This document shows, piece by piece, positions 44,630 to 55,679 of a stretch of DNA of 64,000 bases (position 1 is the first letter of the stretch; each line of letters opens with the position of its first letter). Where the stretch lies: NCBI RefSeq assembly GCF_901000735.1, contig NC_081543.1:15713574-15777573 (forward strand), given 5' to 3'. Below the pieces are notes generated by a model. It saw nothing but the letters and a program-made list of their open reading frames with translations. It had not been told where the DNA came from and did not search any database. This DNA is from Corylus avellana. Its lineage: Eukaryota; Streptophyta; Magnoliopsida; Fagales; Betulaceae. The translations under genes and the position numbers were made by a program.

Positions 44630-45210
44630 AAATGAAGGCCAATAACTCCAAGGCCCTAAATGAAGGCCTGGCTTGGCCCGAGTTGTCACTCCATCAATGG
44701 AGGTCGGACTTGAACCGATAGGGCTTTCAATTTACAAATCAATACAAAAGTATATTAACTACATACTAGGAATAATCATAAAAATTTAAGTAGTTTTAAA
44801 AAATTAGAAATTAATAGAATAAGTTCTTGAGAAGGCTTGACACACAAAGGAGCAATTAAGGAGAATCATCTAATTAACTAGGAAACAATTGATCTCCTTT
44901 TGGATGAATAAAATTTCATTGAAGCCTTGGTTGGGTGTTGGTCCGCTCTACAAAATTGTTGGAACCCAAACCCACCGGACAACCCAAGCCCAACAAGTTA
45001 AGTTATGTTTTGCTATGTCCTGCCTTTTAAGACTATATTTCTCAAGGCATGCACCTAGAATACTTGTACCGCCCTTCCTCTACTAATCCTAATATAAATC
45101 ATTTGGAGTTTAAATTTTTTGGCTTTTTTACTCCAATTCATCCTTGAGCATAATAGTCTATGATTTATGAAGGTTTACTACCTAATTAGGTGTGATGGTA
45201 TAATTCAACT
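44630..45210. repeat. Ankyrin-unit 3' flank block, copy 3
   Basis: GAAGGCCTGGCTTGGCCC, CTTTCAATTTACAAATCAAT, GAAACAATTGATCTCC, GCTCTACAAAATTGTTGGAA, CCTTCCTCTACTAATCCTAA, GGTGTGATGGTATAATTCAA in the same order as 56090-57075. No coding part. Confidence 0.7.
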
Positions 45211-45212
45211 CC

Positions 45213-45510
45213 CACTACAAGAAACTGACTCATTAGGGGCGACTTATTAGGGGCGACTTTATAGTCGCCCCTAATACTCAACTATTAGGGGCGACTTTTG
45301 AAAGTCGCCCCTAATAGTTGAGTATTAGCGTCCACATCCAAGTGGACGCTAATAGCCGACCCAAAAGATGAATATTAGCGTCCACTCTACAGTGGACGCT
45401 AATAACTCGACCCTAATATATACGCGGGAATTATTCAAGAGGCGGGAAAAAGATCAATAGGGTCGACTTTGAAAGTCGACCCTAATAGTTAACTATTAGG
45501 GTCGACTTTG
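45213..45510 (+). mobile_element. CACTA (En/Spm) transposon end with hairpin array
   Basis: Starts CACTACAAGAAACTGACTC, the typical CACTA terminus. Next come stacked inverted pairs: ATTAGGGGCGACTT / AGTCGCCCCTAAT twice, ATTAGCGTCCAC / GTGGACGCTAAT twice, and TAGGGTCGACTTT / AAAGTCGACCCTA. It runs into the gap at 45511, so the other end is unseen. Confidence 0.8.
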
Positions 45511-45610
45511 NNNNNNNNNNNNNNNNNNNNNNNNNNNNNNNNNNNNNNNNNNNNNNNNNNNNNNNNNNNNNNNNNNNNNNNNNNNNNNNNNNNNNNNNNN
45601 NNNNNNNNNN
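45511..45610. other. Assembly gap (100 N)
   Basis: Run of N with the round length commonly used for gaps of unknown size. Confidence 0.99.
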
Positions 45611-45668
45611 CGGTTCCGGTTCCGGTTTTGGCCAAAAACCAAAAAACCGGACCGAGTTGACACCCCTA
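45611..45668. mobile_element. hAT-like element end
   Basis: CGGTTCCGGTTCCGGTTTTG then GAGTTGACACCCCTA. TTGACACCCCTA is the complement of TAGGGGTGTCAA, close to the termini of the hAT-like element at 47795-48930. The rest is hidden by the gap. Confidence 0.6.
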
Positions 45669-45669
45669 T

Positions 45670-45870
45670 GTAAATCTCATCCAAATCCTATAAATAAAGT
45701 GCTGTACGGCCAATCTTCTCATCATTTAGAGCCATTTCCTTTTCACTGTCAGTCTATTTATTCGGAGGGATGCAAATGCTTATTATACATTGGAATGCTT
45801 CCTGCCTCTCCTCTCAAGTCTCCATTTGTACCCTTTAATTCTTTTCTTTTTTGTACGTCTGGATTCCTAT
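45670..45870 (+). promoter_or_regulatory. Orphan ankyrin-type promoter/5'UTR, copy 2
   Basis: CCAAATCCTATAAATA (TATA 45688-45696), GGCCAATCTTCTCATCATTT, AGAGCCATTTCCTTTT, then GGAGGGATGCAAATGCTTAT and CTTCCTGCCTCTCCTCTC, collinear with 38300-38500. No ankyrin reading frame follows. Confidence 0.65.
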
Positions 45871-46232
45871 AATTAAGCGATCCTGTGGAGAGGTTCCCCT
45901 CCTCATTTTCTTCTTCTTCTTTTTCTTTTTTCTTTTCATTTCTCTCTTTCTTGAAATTTCGTTTCACTTTTGAATTTTCATCGCTGAGAACTCAAAAATA
46001 TTCGTCTCTGGTGGGTATGTTTGTGTAGCATTTGAATTTTATTTTGATAATTTGGTCTATTTTGCACATCATGAGCATTGACAGATTCAACACTAATCCG
46101 ATTTCTTAAATCTCAATTCATGTAGAAAAAACTTTTAAAAAATACCCTCTGAAATAGACTTAGTTGGTTTTAGGAACACTACGAGGACCAAAATTGCATG
46201 CTACCCTAAATTTAGGATAGCCTTCCCTTAAT
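45871..46232. other. Spacer, no gene
   Basis: A pyrimidine-rich tract (45896-45950) is the only notable feature; the minus-strand frame at 45967-45758 is its by-product. Confidence 0.5.
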
Positions 46233-46241
46233 ATTATTTTA

Positions 46242-46563
46242 GGAAAATATGCAGTTTACCCTCCTGAAATTTCAAGAGTTTTTCAATTTTAACCCCAAAG
46301 TTCAAAAATTGACAATCTACCCCCATGAAGTTTAAAAAATTTGGCAATTTAAACCTTCCATTTAATTTTTTCGTTAAATTGGACGGAAATTTTTTAAAAA
46401 AAGCCTAAGGATAATGATATAATTTTATAGATTTCCGTCTATTTTGATGAAAAAATTAAACGGAAGGTTTTAAAACTTCTGGGGGGTAAATTGTCAATTT
46501 TTGAATTTTGGGATTAAAATTGAAAACCCCTGAAACTTCAGGGAGGTAAACTACATTTTTCCC
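46242..46563. mobile_element. Foldback element with 9-bp target duplication
   Basis: 322 bp with inverted arms (GGAAAATATGCAGTTTACCC / GGGAGGTAAACTACATTTTT, AATTGACAATCTACCCCC / GGGGGGTAAATTGTCAATT). ATTATTTTA stands on both sides (46233-46241, 46564-46572). Related in its arms to 4445-4859. Confidence 0.85.
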
Positions 46564-46905
46564 ATTATTTTAATATAAAAAGACTTCATCTTTTTTGAAA
46601 GAATATTTAAACCGTATATAAAAAATAATAAAAGGAAGCTATTGTGAAATTAATTATTTGAATAGGGAAGCAAAAGATAATTTGGACCTCTAAATTTAAG
46701 AAAATTTTAAGAAATGCCGCTACTAGTGCTCTAATCACGTGGAGAGGTTCCCTTATTTTTTTTCTTTCATTTTTGTATGATGGACTTCTAATGGGTTTGG
46801 GGGAGTTTTTTTTTTCCTAAAAAGATACCATCTGTAAAACTCATTTTCAAAAATAATAAGTTTTTCTTTATAGTTTTTTGATGTAGTCTTTTTTTTTTTT
46901 TGTTC

Positions 46906-47011
46906 TTTTTTTTTTTTTGACATGTCAACACAAGAAGGAGAGAAAGATTTGAACTAGTAACCTCCATTTCATTAGGCGTGGTCTCAACCGATTGAGCTAC
47001 CTCTTGAGGAC
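46906..47011 (-). mobile_element. tRNA-derived SINE, copy 1
   Basis: On the minus strand it begins GTCCTCAAGAGGTAGCTCAA (A-box-like region), has a B box ACTAGTTCAAATC, ends TTGTGTTGACATGTC and a poly-A tail (the T run at 46906-46918). Same family as 53260-53374. Confidence 0.8.
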
Positions 47012-47041
47012 TTGTTTTTATGTGTTGCATGAGTGCCAACA

Positions 47042-47042
<1 letters not shown>

Positions 47043-47078
<36 letters not shown>
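47043..47078. repeat. (TA)n microsatellite
   Basis: Uninterrupted TA run. Confidence 0.9.
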
Positions 47079-47081
<3 letters not shown>

Positions 47082-47477
47082 AATGTGCGACTAACATATA
47101 ATAGAGATAACATAACAGTGAAAAATAATTTTTTGTTTTTTTTAGGCATGTTACACAACCATCTTTGAATCATTTCTTTTTCAATAAATAGCATTGCCTT
47201 ATAAACTACTTTGTTTAGAGGATCCGAAGTCTCTTTCACTGGGAAAGAAAAAAAGATTTCCATCTTTTTTCAATCTTCTCATTCAGACGTTATAAGATTA
47301 TATATAAATTAGCAAATTATTTTTTGCTGACAAAGATACAAAAAAAAAAAAAAAAAAAAAAACACCAAACAAACAAAACAAAACAAAACAAAAGTTAATT
47401 AATGTGGACAAACCCATAATAAGATTCCAACTTCCAAGATGTAAACAAATAAATCACAGTACCACTATCACCTCTCC

Positions 47478-47485
47478 TATAAACA
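47478..47485 (+). promoter_or_regulatory. TATA box of third ankyrin copy
   Basis: CTATAAAC, 82-89 bp before the ATG, inside the conserved upstream text shared with 25000-25250 and 40490-40580. Confidence 0.55.
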
Positions 47486-47794
47486 GAGGACTGCCCAATA
47501 TCATCATTTAAACTTTAAAGCCTTTATTTCCTTTTAACTGTCTCACTCACTATCACCTTTCCTATAATGGATCAGAGTTTGAGGGATGCTGCTCAGCAAG
47601 GAAGTGTTGATGCCTTGTACGCATTTATATAGAGGGATGCAAAAGTTTTGGATTGGATCGACAAGATTCCATTTGTTGATACTCCTTTACATGATGCTGC
47701 ATATGCAGGACACACCCGATTTGCCCTGGAGATCGTGAGGTTAAAGCCATCTTTTATTAGAAAGCTTGATCAAAATGGCTTCACCCTTGTTCAC

Positions 47795-48930
47795 TAGGAG
47801 TGTCAAGGCAGTTAGTAAATTTCACTAACCGCTTAGCGGTTAACGGTTAGCAATTAACCATCGGTTAGCGGTTAGTGAAATAGATAACCGCCCGCTAACC
47901 GCTTTTTCAAAATTAGGCTTTCTTTAGGGCTTTTTGAGTTTTTTTCACCCTTTTTTTTATTTTTTATTTATTGTATTTTTAGTGTCTTTTTGGGCCCAAT
48001 TCCTATAAAAAGAGCCCATATTGAAAAATCAAAAATATTTGACCCAAAATTTACATTTACTTGTACTTTAAAAAAATTTCCTTAAATATTAAATCATAAC
48101 CGGTTAACTTTTTTAAAATAAAAAATAAATAAATAAATAAACACAACATGTAAAAAAAAGTTCAGAATTCAGACAACTGTCACAACATATAATGATAATA
48201 CATTAATACTTAAATTGTGTTTATAAGTAACACATTGGTCATTGTTTAATCCAATGTCAATTACTTAATTTGATATTATACGAATCATATCATCATTGTA
48301 CATTAATAATATGATTCACTTGAAGTTTTGAATAAAGTATTTGGATTGTCATTAATTCATATGATTAGGTATTGATATTATACATTTATATTATTCATAT
48401 GCATATGTAGACTTATATAGATTTATAAGTTTATAATATACATTGGAAATAAGTCTCTAGATATTTAATTGTTGTATTAGTATGAATTCGTATGCTTATG
48501 AGTTATGTCATATTATATATGTATAATTTGTTATTATATAATCAAATGATTTAATGATCAATTGATCATGTGATATAATCATATAAATTATAGTGATAGT
48601 ATATTAATACTCAAATTGTGATTTAATTAATTTTTAAAAAAATTGTGATTTAATGATCAAGTGATTATATGATATAATCATATAAATTATAGTGACAATA
48701 TATTAATACTCAAATTATGATTTAATTATTTTTAAAAAAAAATTGTGATTTAACGATCAAGTGATTATGTTATATGTATAAATATTTTTATAATTACAAT
48801 TATAAAAATATATTATATAAAAAGGCAGTTAACGGTTACGGTTAGTAAACCCAATAACCGCTAACCGCTAGGCGGTTATAGCGGTTAGCGGTTAATACGG
48901 TTAAGCAGTTAGCGAGAGGTGACACCCCTA
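47795..48930. mobile_element. Non-autonomous hAT-like element inside ankyrin exon
   Basis: 1136 bp. Ends TAGGAGTGTCA and TGACACCCCTA form imperfect inverted repeats. Flanking octamers TTGTTCAC (47787-47794) and CTGTTCAC (48931-48938) differ at one base, fitting an 8-bp hAT duplication. Sub-terminal regions are packed with GCGGTTAGCGGTTA and its complement (47822-47905 and 48830-48915). The middle is very AT-rich, with repeated ATTTAATGATCAA text at 48540-48770. No transposase. Confidence 0.85.
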
Positions 48931-49398
48931 CTGTTCACCTTGCTTTGCAAAATGACCAGACCCAATTGCTGCACCGACTACTTGATGTTGATGATCAACT
49001 TGTTCATGTCCAAAGAAGGGAGGGTGGGACTCCTTTGCATTATGTAGCTCAAACTGGAGACCTCTATCTTCTGGCCGAATTTCAAAAGGTCTGTCTCATA
49101 TCTATTAAAAATGTAACAATTCGAGGAGAAACGGCTCTTCATATTGCGCTGAATAACAACCAACTAGATGCTTTTCATCTCCTTGTAAGATGGCTTCAGC
49201 AAACGTTTGAAGATGCCGCATTGTGGGAAAAGAAATTGCTAACTGGAAGGATGAGGAAGGCAAAACTATTTTGCACATCGCAACAATGAAAACTCTACCC
49301 CAGGCAAGTTCTCTCCACTCATGGTTGTTTTGTTAAAGTATTGGTTAAATTTATTTTTTTTCCTATGAGTTTATGTTTTAAGAACAAATAGGGATTCA

Positions 49399-50573
49399 AT
49401 GTCAGAGACGGAATTGACAGGGGGCTGGTATAGGCCATTGCCCCTGCCCATTTGTTTAGAAAAAAATTTACACAAGGTAAAATCAGTATGTTTTAACTAT
49501 TTTCCCTAGCCGTTCACAATTTCGGCCCCTTGCCATAGAATCTAAAAGGCCAATTGGCCCTATAAGTCAAAACTCAAAAGGCACCCAAGCATTGTGCTAC
49601 CATGTACAACAAGGCCCAGATGCAGGCATAGCCCATAGGTCACGTGCTTATGTTAGAAATATATCAATGAATTTTGAGATCAGGCCGAAAACAAATTCAT
49701 TTAATTCGGCATAAGTATCAACTATGCTTATCTTATGCTTGGTTTATCACAAAAATTTGAATAAAAAAAAAAAAAAGTCAACTATATTTCTTTAGTAAAA
49801 TGTGTTTATAAGAAATTGTAATTATTTAATTGTTATTTGATTGCAAATTACAATATTTTTTTTAATTGCTATTTGAGAATTATAGTTTAGAGTAATTTTT
49901 AGTTCATAAGAAACAACAACAAAAAATATAGAATGAACAAAAATTGTAGAAAAAAAAACCCTGAGAACCAATAAACATAAAAAGATTAAGAAAAAAAATA
50001 GTACAGAACTAATTGGTTATTAAAAGTTTAAACAACCAATTTGAGAATTTGACATGTGAAATCTATTATATTCTATTATTTTTTATGTGAGTTTGTTTAT
50101 CGTTAACCACGTATATGTTTTCCTATCTTTTTTAAAGACTCTAATGTGAAATAAATTTATTTGTAACTGATGAGAAAGTTAAATCCAATACTTGACATTT
50201 TTAAAAGAACAAAAATGCACATAGTTTAGAAGCTTAAATTTTTTTACTTATTTTTTGATATTGTATATTAAAAGAGAAATTGCAGCATTATTTAGTACAT
50301 ATTCAATCATAAATGATTTTCAGGATCTAAAACGCCGAGTTTTATTTTGATAGGGGTTTTAGCTTAAAATTGAAATATATTTATGAAATAATTGTTTTGT
50401 GTCTTTTTTTTTTTTTTTAACACTGAATTTATACTAAGTCTATTTTTATATATTAATTTAATCTACAATCTTAATGTATTTATCATTTATATTTTGACCT
50501 CTTTATATTAATATATTTCTCATTTATGCTTGGCCTGCTTAGCCCCCTCCCGTCAAAGTTTTTGGTTCCGTCC
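49399..50573. mobile_element. Probable DNA transposon remnant in ankyrin intron
   Basis: Left end CAGAGACGGAATTGACAGGG and right end TTCCGTCCCTG are inverted. CTGGTATAGGCCATTGCCCC near the left faces GGCCTGCTTAGCCCCCTCCC near the right. The interior is AT-rich with no transposase. The flanking host sequence matches the dispersed motif at 58390-58480, which supports an insertion. Target duplication is unclear. Confidence 0.6.
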
Positions 50574-51372
50574 CTGAATATTGTATCAAAGTTCAAACTA
50601 TATCTTCATCAATTCACCATCAATTTAATTAAATATTCTACACGTTGAGCATCACCTATACTAAAGGGGAGTTTGTATTTACCTCTTTTTATGAACTTAA
50701 ACTTTTAGAATAAATGATAAATTAACATTTCTAATAATATCATAATTGAGTCAGCATCTTGGAGATTTTATCAAACTTATCTTTGTAATTAATTAAACGT
50801 ATCTTACAAATGATAAATTAACACTTCGCTCTTGGAGATTTTACCTCAGGTATTTTAACCCAATTTGGTTCCAGATATTTGCGCTTTGTCAAAGAAAGAA
50901 TATGACAATTGAGATGCGCAATATGTTGTTGGTGGTTCTTGCACTTTTTACAACAAGCACCCATCAAGCGACGCTCAGCCCTCCCGGAGGAGTTTGGCAA
51001 GATAACTCCAATAGCACCGTCGTCCCAAACAAGCCAGGGAAAGTAGTCATGAATGAAATATATTTCTTGCTACTCTATATTTTTAATTCTCTGTGCTTTG
51101 GTGCAACAGTTGTGGTAATAGTCGTCCTCCTCCCTACTGGTTTGGGTAAGTATTTTTGCATCGTACCAATGATGCTTCTCCTGGTATGCTATCACATTTC
51201 ACTGGCAGTCTTAACTCCTAGCAACTCTCTGGCGAATCTCTTGAGGTTCTCGATCACCTTTATGCTGGTTTCGTTATCTATGTTGACTGTCATTTTTGCT
51301 GAGAACTTTGAAGAACTTGACCATTCTTATAGTGTGCTCTTATGGTGGGTCAAACGACTCCATCGTTTTTGA

Positions 51373-51990
51373 CATTCGATATGTAACGTACTTAGACGAC
51401 ACCGAAGGGAGGACAGAGCTTAACAGTTGGTTAGTCCATTCATGAAAGAAGAATTAATGGAAAAAAAAAAAAAATCAGGAAAAATATTAATATTATCACC
51501 TATATATGCTTTCACCTTTCATTGTACTTTATTCTACTTTCAACTTTATCAAACGTATCTTTGTAATTGATGAAGACTTTATCAAATATATATTTTCCTT
51601 CTATATATATTCTACCATTTCTTCTAACAAAATACTTATAAAACATTACTTATACTCCGAAAAACAAAAAACAAAAAAAAAAAACTATGTGGTCACTCAT
51701 GGAGGGCGCCCATGGAGCACATTCCAGTGGCAACGGGGAGCCATTGAGGCTGGTGTGAAATTGAAGGAAAATAAATAAGAAAATTTTTGGCAGTTGGTTC
51801 GAGTCCAAGAATTTTCTCCACCAGTCCTTGGTTTAAAAAGGGCTAGGCTTGGTATGAGCTGTCAGGTCCAATAAAGTCCTTGTCCTAAATAAAGGCCCAA
51901 AATGAAGGCCTGAGTTGGCCTGAAACCAGGCCCTCAATACGCCTTCAATATGGGTCTGGCTCGATCCTAGCAGTCAATTCTTACAATGAG
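51373..51990. repeat. 3' flank of ankyrin copy 3 (unit block copy 4)
   Basis: TTAACAGTTGGTTAGTCCAT, GAAAGAAGAATTAATGG, CTAACAAAATACTTATAAA, then the CCATGGAGCACATTCCAGTG block and GGCCTG words. This shows the order coding end, UTR, flank block in one piece. Confidence 0.7.
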
Positions 51991-52879
51991 AAGTTCTTTA
52001 AAAAACATAAATTACAAATCCAACAAAAACCTTATATAAATAGCATCACTAAAAAAAGTAGTATTCTTTCTTTATCAAACGATATAATCAAATATAATAT
52101 TTTGATCATGTCATAATATCAAAATCTGATCACTATTACACAATTTACATTACTGATCATATCGTGCGTTCATATGGCCTATAAGCGGAAAAATTATCAA
52201 TATATATTCTATCAAATAGGTCAATATAAACACAATGTAGTCATAAAATGTAGGCCTCTAAAACTGAACCATCTCAAATTATTATCTTTACTGTTCTCTT
52301 ATTTTCTACTTTATTTTCATATTTTAACAATAACATTGCAAATTGATGCTTATGGATTATTTTCCAGAGCAACACAAATAACACAACACTATGAATAAGT
52401 ATTCAAATATTGCATTATGTATAACATAAAAAACTTCCCAGCCATTTATTTATAAAAATGTGTACTTTTTGCTTGAGTATAGGATTTCTTTAGTGACCTC
52501 AGTCTTTCAAATTTAAATTATAAATCCAACAAATATAAATGGTCTAAATATAACACAATCACATTAAAAAATATATAAAATATGTTTTATATATAAAGGG
52601 CATGCGAATGCAATATTGCACATGCCCTAAAATCATTTTTCACACTCACGGATAGTAAATAATTATGGATAACGTAAGTGCAGGAGGTTAATATCTACCA
52701 AATGAAAATGTACACCATGTAACACCCCTACTTTGAACCCTTGCCAAGAACTACTACATGACTCTTCATATTTGGCTTTTTTGCCAAGAAAATTGTTGGC
52801 AATACTAATTTTAATCATGCTTTGGTCTATCAGGTCTCATAATACTCTTCCTCCTCCAGATTGGTTGTACTAGTGTTTT
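51991..52879. other. AT-rich spacer, no gene
   Basis: Nothing recognised except CTTCCTCCTCCAGATTGGTT at 52848-52867, which resembles 1170-1190 and 62548-62570; the Gypsy element is inserted just after it. Confidence 0.5.
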
Positions 52880-53765
52880 TGATGTAGATCCAGGACCTAA
52901 AATGAGGTTTCTGGAATTGGAGTCCGGAAAGAAATTCCACGTGTCTAGACATGGGCTGCGATCTTAGAGTTTTAGGAAATACCGTTCGGGCATGGCCTCT
53001 ATATATCCGTCCAGACAGGGTTGCGACTAGCTTTATTAGAAAAATCATAACTCGCGTTTGGTGATCGTATTGGAGCGATCTTGGTGGCATTGGAAAGATA
53101 ATTCAAAGATCTACAAAATCATGTTTCACGAGATTTGCCTAATTCCAATGTTTACTAGGTCAAAACAGGCTGCAAATGGACGATTGAAAAGCTGGACGGA
53201 AATAAAGGCAATAATCCAATAAGGAAAGACTTGATTGCTCTATTGGGAACTTTAATAAATTTTTTTTTTTTTTTTTTTTGACATGTCCGCACAAGAGGGG
53301 GGGAGGGGGATTCGAACTAATGACCTCCACTTCATTAAGTGTAGTCCCAGCTGATTGAACTATCTCTTAGGGACACTTTAATAAAGATTTTATGCCAACA
53401 ATCCAGCAATCATATATATTTTATTATTTACGTTATTTAAATTAGGATTTTATTTAATTGTAATTTTTCCTTTATTATTCTAGAACTTTTTCATAATAGG
53501 TTTAGGTTTACTTTTGCTCCAAGTTTGCTTATTGTTATAAATACAGCAGACCTAAGATGTAAGAGGCAGAGTTTATGTTTATTATTGAGTTTTATCAATG
53601 AGAATATTCAAAGTTGAGTTTATTTCTCTTTTTCCTTCAAACTTTAGATAGACTTTATAATTTTGAGAAGAATTCTTAAATCTTTGATAGACTTAAGATT
53701 TAGAATTACCTATCCGTTCTTTTATTGTTGTTCTTCGCTACAACCCACCAAGTCGGGCTGCATCA
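52880..53765 (+). repeat. Left LTR of Gypsy relic, with SINE inside
   Basis: Shares TGATGTAGATCCAGGACC, AAAATGAGGTTT, CATGGGCTGCGATCTT and GACCA/GACTAGCTTTATTAG with the right LTR (55680-56052). It is interrupted by a SINE at 53260-53374. Confidence 0.85.
53260..53374 (-). mobile_element. tRNA-derived SINE, copy 2
   Basis: On the minus strand: GTCCCTAAGAGATAGTTCAA then TCAGCTGGGAC (A-box region), TTAGTTCGAATCC (B box), TGTGCGGACATGTC and an A tail. ACTTTAATAAA flanks both sides (53249-53259 and 53375-53385), an 11-bp target duplication. The right LTR has the empty site (ACTTTAATGAAG near 56028). Confidence 0.9.
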
Positions 53766-53796
53766 GTTGGTATCAGAGCTCAGTTACTTTCCATGA

Positions 53797-54525
53797 ATGC
53801 GGAAGAGCGACCGTTTTGCAGACATGAACGAGGTGCACGTGCGCACGGAGGCAACACGTAAGGAGCAACCGCCAATTTGCTTGCGACACATGAGTGGTGG
53901 GCCGAACGGTTGTCGTCACCAACCAAGACCAAGATTTGCAGAGGCGAAAGACAAATCTATCGCTGAATGGCAACACATGAAGGATCAACTCAAGGTATGA
54001 GGGATCAAATTGAAGACCTCTCTACCCAAGTATCCGACTGGTGTGGTCAACATCGGAGTGGATCTAGATATTCGTTTGCGAAGCACCGAACACACGGACC
54101 TTAGCACCGTGCGTAAGCTCATGCCCATCGGCAAGTGAATTCCAGAATTCCAAGGGGATCTACAACCCAAAGAATTTCTAGATTGGGTGTTGGCTATTGA
54201 AAAGGTTCTTGAATTCAACAGGGTGCTCGATAAACAACGAGTCTCTTTGGTGGTACACACATTCCGAGGAAGAGTTGCTGCGTAGTGGCAACAATTGAAG
54301 CAAAGTAAAGGCAAAATGAAGATCAATAGTTGGGAGAAACTATTGAAATATATACGAGTCACTTTCTTGCCCCATAAGTATTCCGTGGGCCGAAAATCAC
54401 AGAATTGGAGACAAGGGTTTATAGATGTGACAAAGAAAATACAAAAGGCCTACAAAAAAGAGGTGTCTAGGGAGGCGGCGGAGTTGGTGTCCCAATACCT
54501 TGGAGGTACTTGCCAACAATTTTAA
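53797..54525 (+). pseudogene. Gag remnant of Gypsy relic
   Basis: In broken frames: IPEFQGDLQPKEFLDWVLAI, EKVLEFNRVLDKQRVSLVVH, then at 54295-54525 KINSWEKLLKYIRVTFLPHK and VSREAAELVSQYLGG. Several stops occur before and between these. Confidence 0.75.
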
Positions 54526-54537
54526 ACTACATGCACC

Positions 54538-55160
54538 ATGAGAGGCAAGGGGGCCAAGCTTGTCATCAATCTGAGTGGTATGAATGTAGTCTTAGAGGAA
54601 GCGGTTCGGAAGCTAGGGCTTGAGACCAAGCGGCATCCTACTCCCTATCAATTGCAGTGGTTTACGAAAGGAAATGAGGTAAGGGTATCTAAACATTGCC
54701 AAGTGTCTTTTTCTATTGGAGCTAAATATGTGGATTATGTGTGGTGTGACGTGGTCGGCATGGCTACGTGTCGCCTATTATTGGGCAAGCCGTGGTAAAA
54801 TGATAAAGCTGGTATCCATGATGAAACAAAGAACACGTACAGCTACATGGTTGGTAAAATCAAATTTAAGTTGCTACCGAGTCAAGGGGCGGAGCCAAAA
54901 CCTTCACAAGGGGATGGTCAATCCTTTGTAGCAAAGTGAAAGTTGACGAGTACAGGCAGTAGCATTAAGGGGGTGGTACCGAAACCGGTAAAGGAGGGGT
55001 TAGAGGAAGTTGTCAACGTGTTCTCAGCAAAATTATCAAAAGAGATGCCCCATTGCGAGGCATTTAACCTCAACTTGATTTGGTGCTGGGGTCTAACCTT
55101 CCTAATCATCCGCACTACAACAAGAGTTCTAAAGAGCATGACGGATTGAGACGACAAGTG
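54538..55160 (+). pseudogene. Protease and start of RT of Gypsy relic
   Basis: KLVINLSGMNVVLEEAVRKL, LGLETKRHPTPYQLQWF, SFSIGAKYVDYVWCDVVGMA, CRLLLGKPW: the clan-AA protease region of Gypsy elements, with the active-site stretch degraded (no D-S/G-G seen). Then a segment in other frames ending in the EEL/RRQVEE-type linker that precedes RT (near 55150). Confidence 0.75.
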
Positions 55161-55188
55161 GAAGAGATACATCTTTTAGAGGTAATTC

Positions 55189-55608
55189 TTGGAAGAGGTA
55201 AATCTTTTGGATAGTTTTGCAATTTTTTATGACAATTCTACACACCATGTGCTTGATAAGAGCCCCGAGGATAAAGCCTTTGATTTGAGTGTTGCGCCAA
55301 TTAATTATATTGATTTCATCGGGACTGGTGCTATTTTGTCAAATTCTTCTAACCAAATTTGTGATGAGATCTATATGGCGGAGGAGAATGTTCTATCAAA
55401 AAGTAACAAAGTCGTTGCTAGTTATTTGAAGATTTTCATGGCATATTGGAAAGACAAGGCACGAGAAAAGCATGACAAGTCTACACAGAAAGGTGAGGTG
55501 CGGGGCCTTCAACATCATCGTCGCAATCTGCTGACAATTAGAGCCATCACGTTTCTTATGGGGTGTGGCCTTATTGTGATTTTGAGAAGAGGAGAATGGA
55601 ATGAGTAG
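55189..55608 (+). pseudogene. Unassigned 139-codon frame at the deletion point
   Basis: Starts MEEVNLLDSFAIFYDNSTHH. It lies where RT should continue and ends just before the polypurine tract. I do not recognise a domain; it may be the C-terminal region of the polyprotein fused by the internal deletion. Confidence 0.4.
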
Positions 55609-55679
55609 ATTGGACATCCAAAGGACCGTGGGAAGAACCGGCCAAATTCGAAGACAAATTCTCTTCAACCTAGGGAGAA

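Larger units (their letters stand above)
47567..51372 (+). pseudogene. Ankyrin/PGG gene copy 3, disrupted
   Basis: Starts MDQSLRDAAQQGSVDALYAF, then a TAG at codon 22 (47630-47632). Exon 1 is split by a hAT-like element (47795-48930); the ankyrin text resumes at 48939 (LALQNDQTQLLHRLLDVDDQ, GGTPLHYVAQTGDLYLLAEF, ETALHIALNNNQLDAFHLLV). One base is missing near 49230. Exon 1 ends at 49303 with a GC donor (CAG|GCAAGT). The intron region holds a second element (about 49399-50573). Exon 2 is recognisable only from about 50839 (YLRYFNPIWFQIF); its first ~60 codons and the acceptor are lost. The PGG domain is open from 50902 to 51372: LLVVLALFTTSTHQATL, SPPGGVWQDN, three further helices, ending VKRLHRF. 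Non-functional as a unit; the PGG part alone is an intact frame. Confidence 0.88.

Noticed and set aside
46945..47011. Possible tRNA gene (A- and B-box-like motifs)
   Set aside because: No complete cloverleaf can be formed; it ends in a poly-A tail and has a second copy with target duplication, so it is a SINE.
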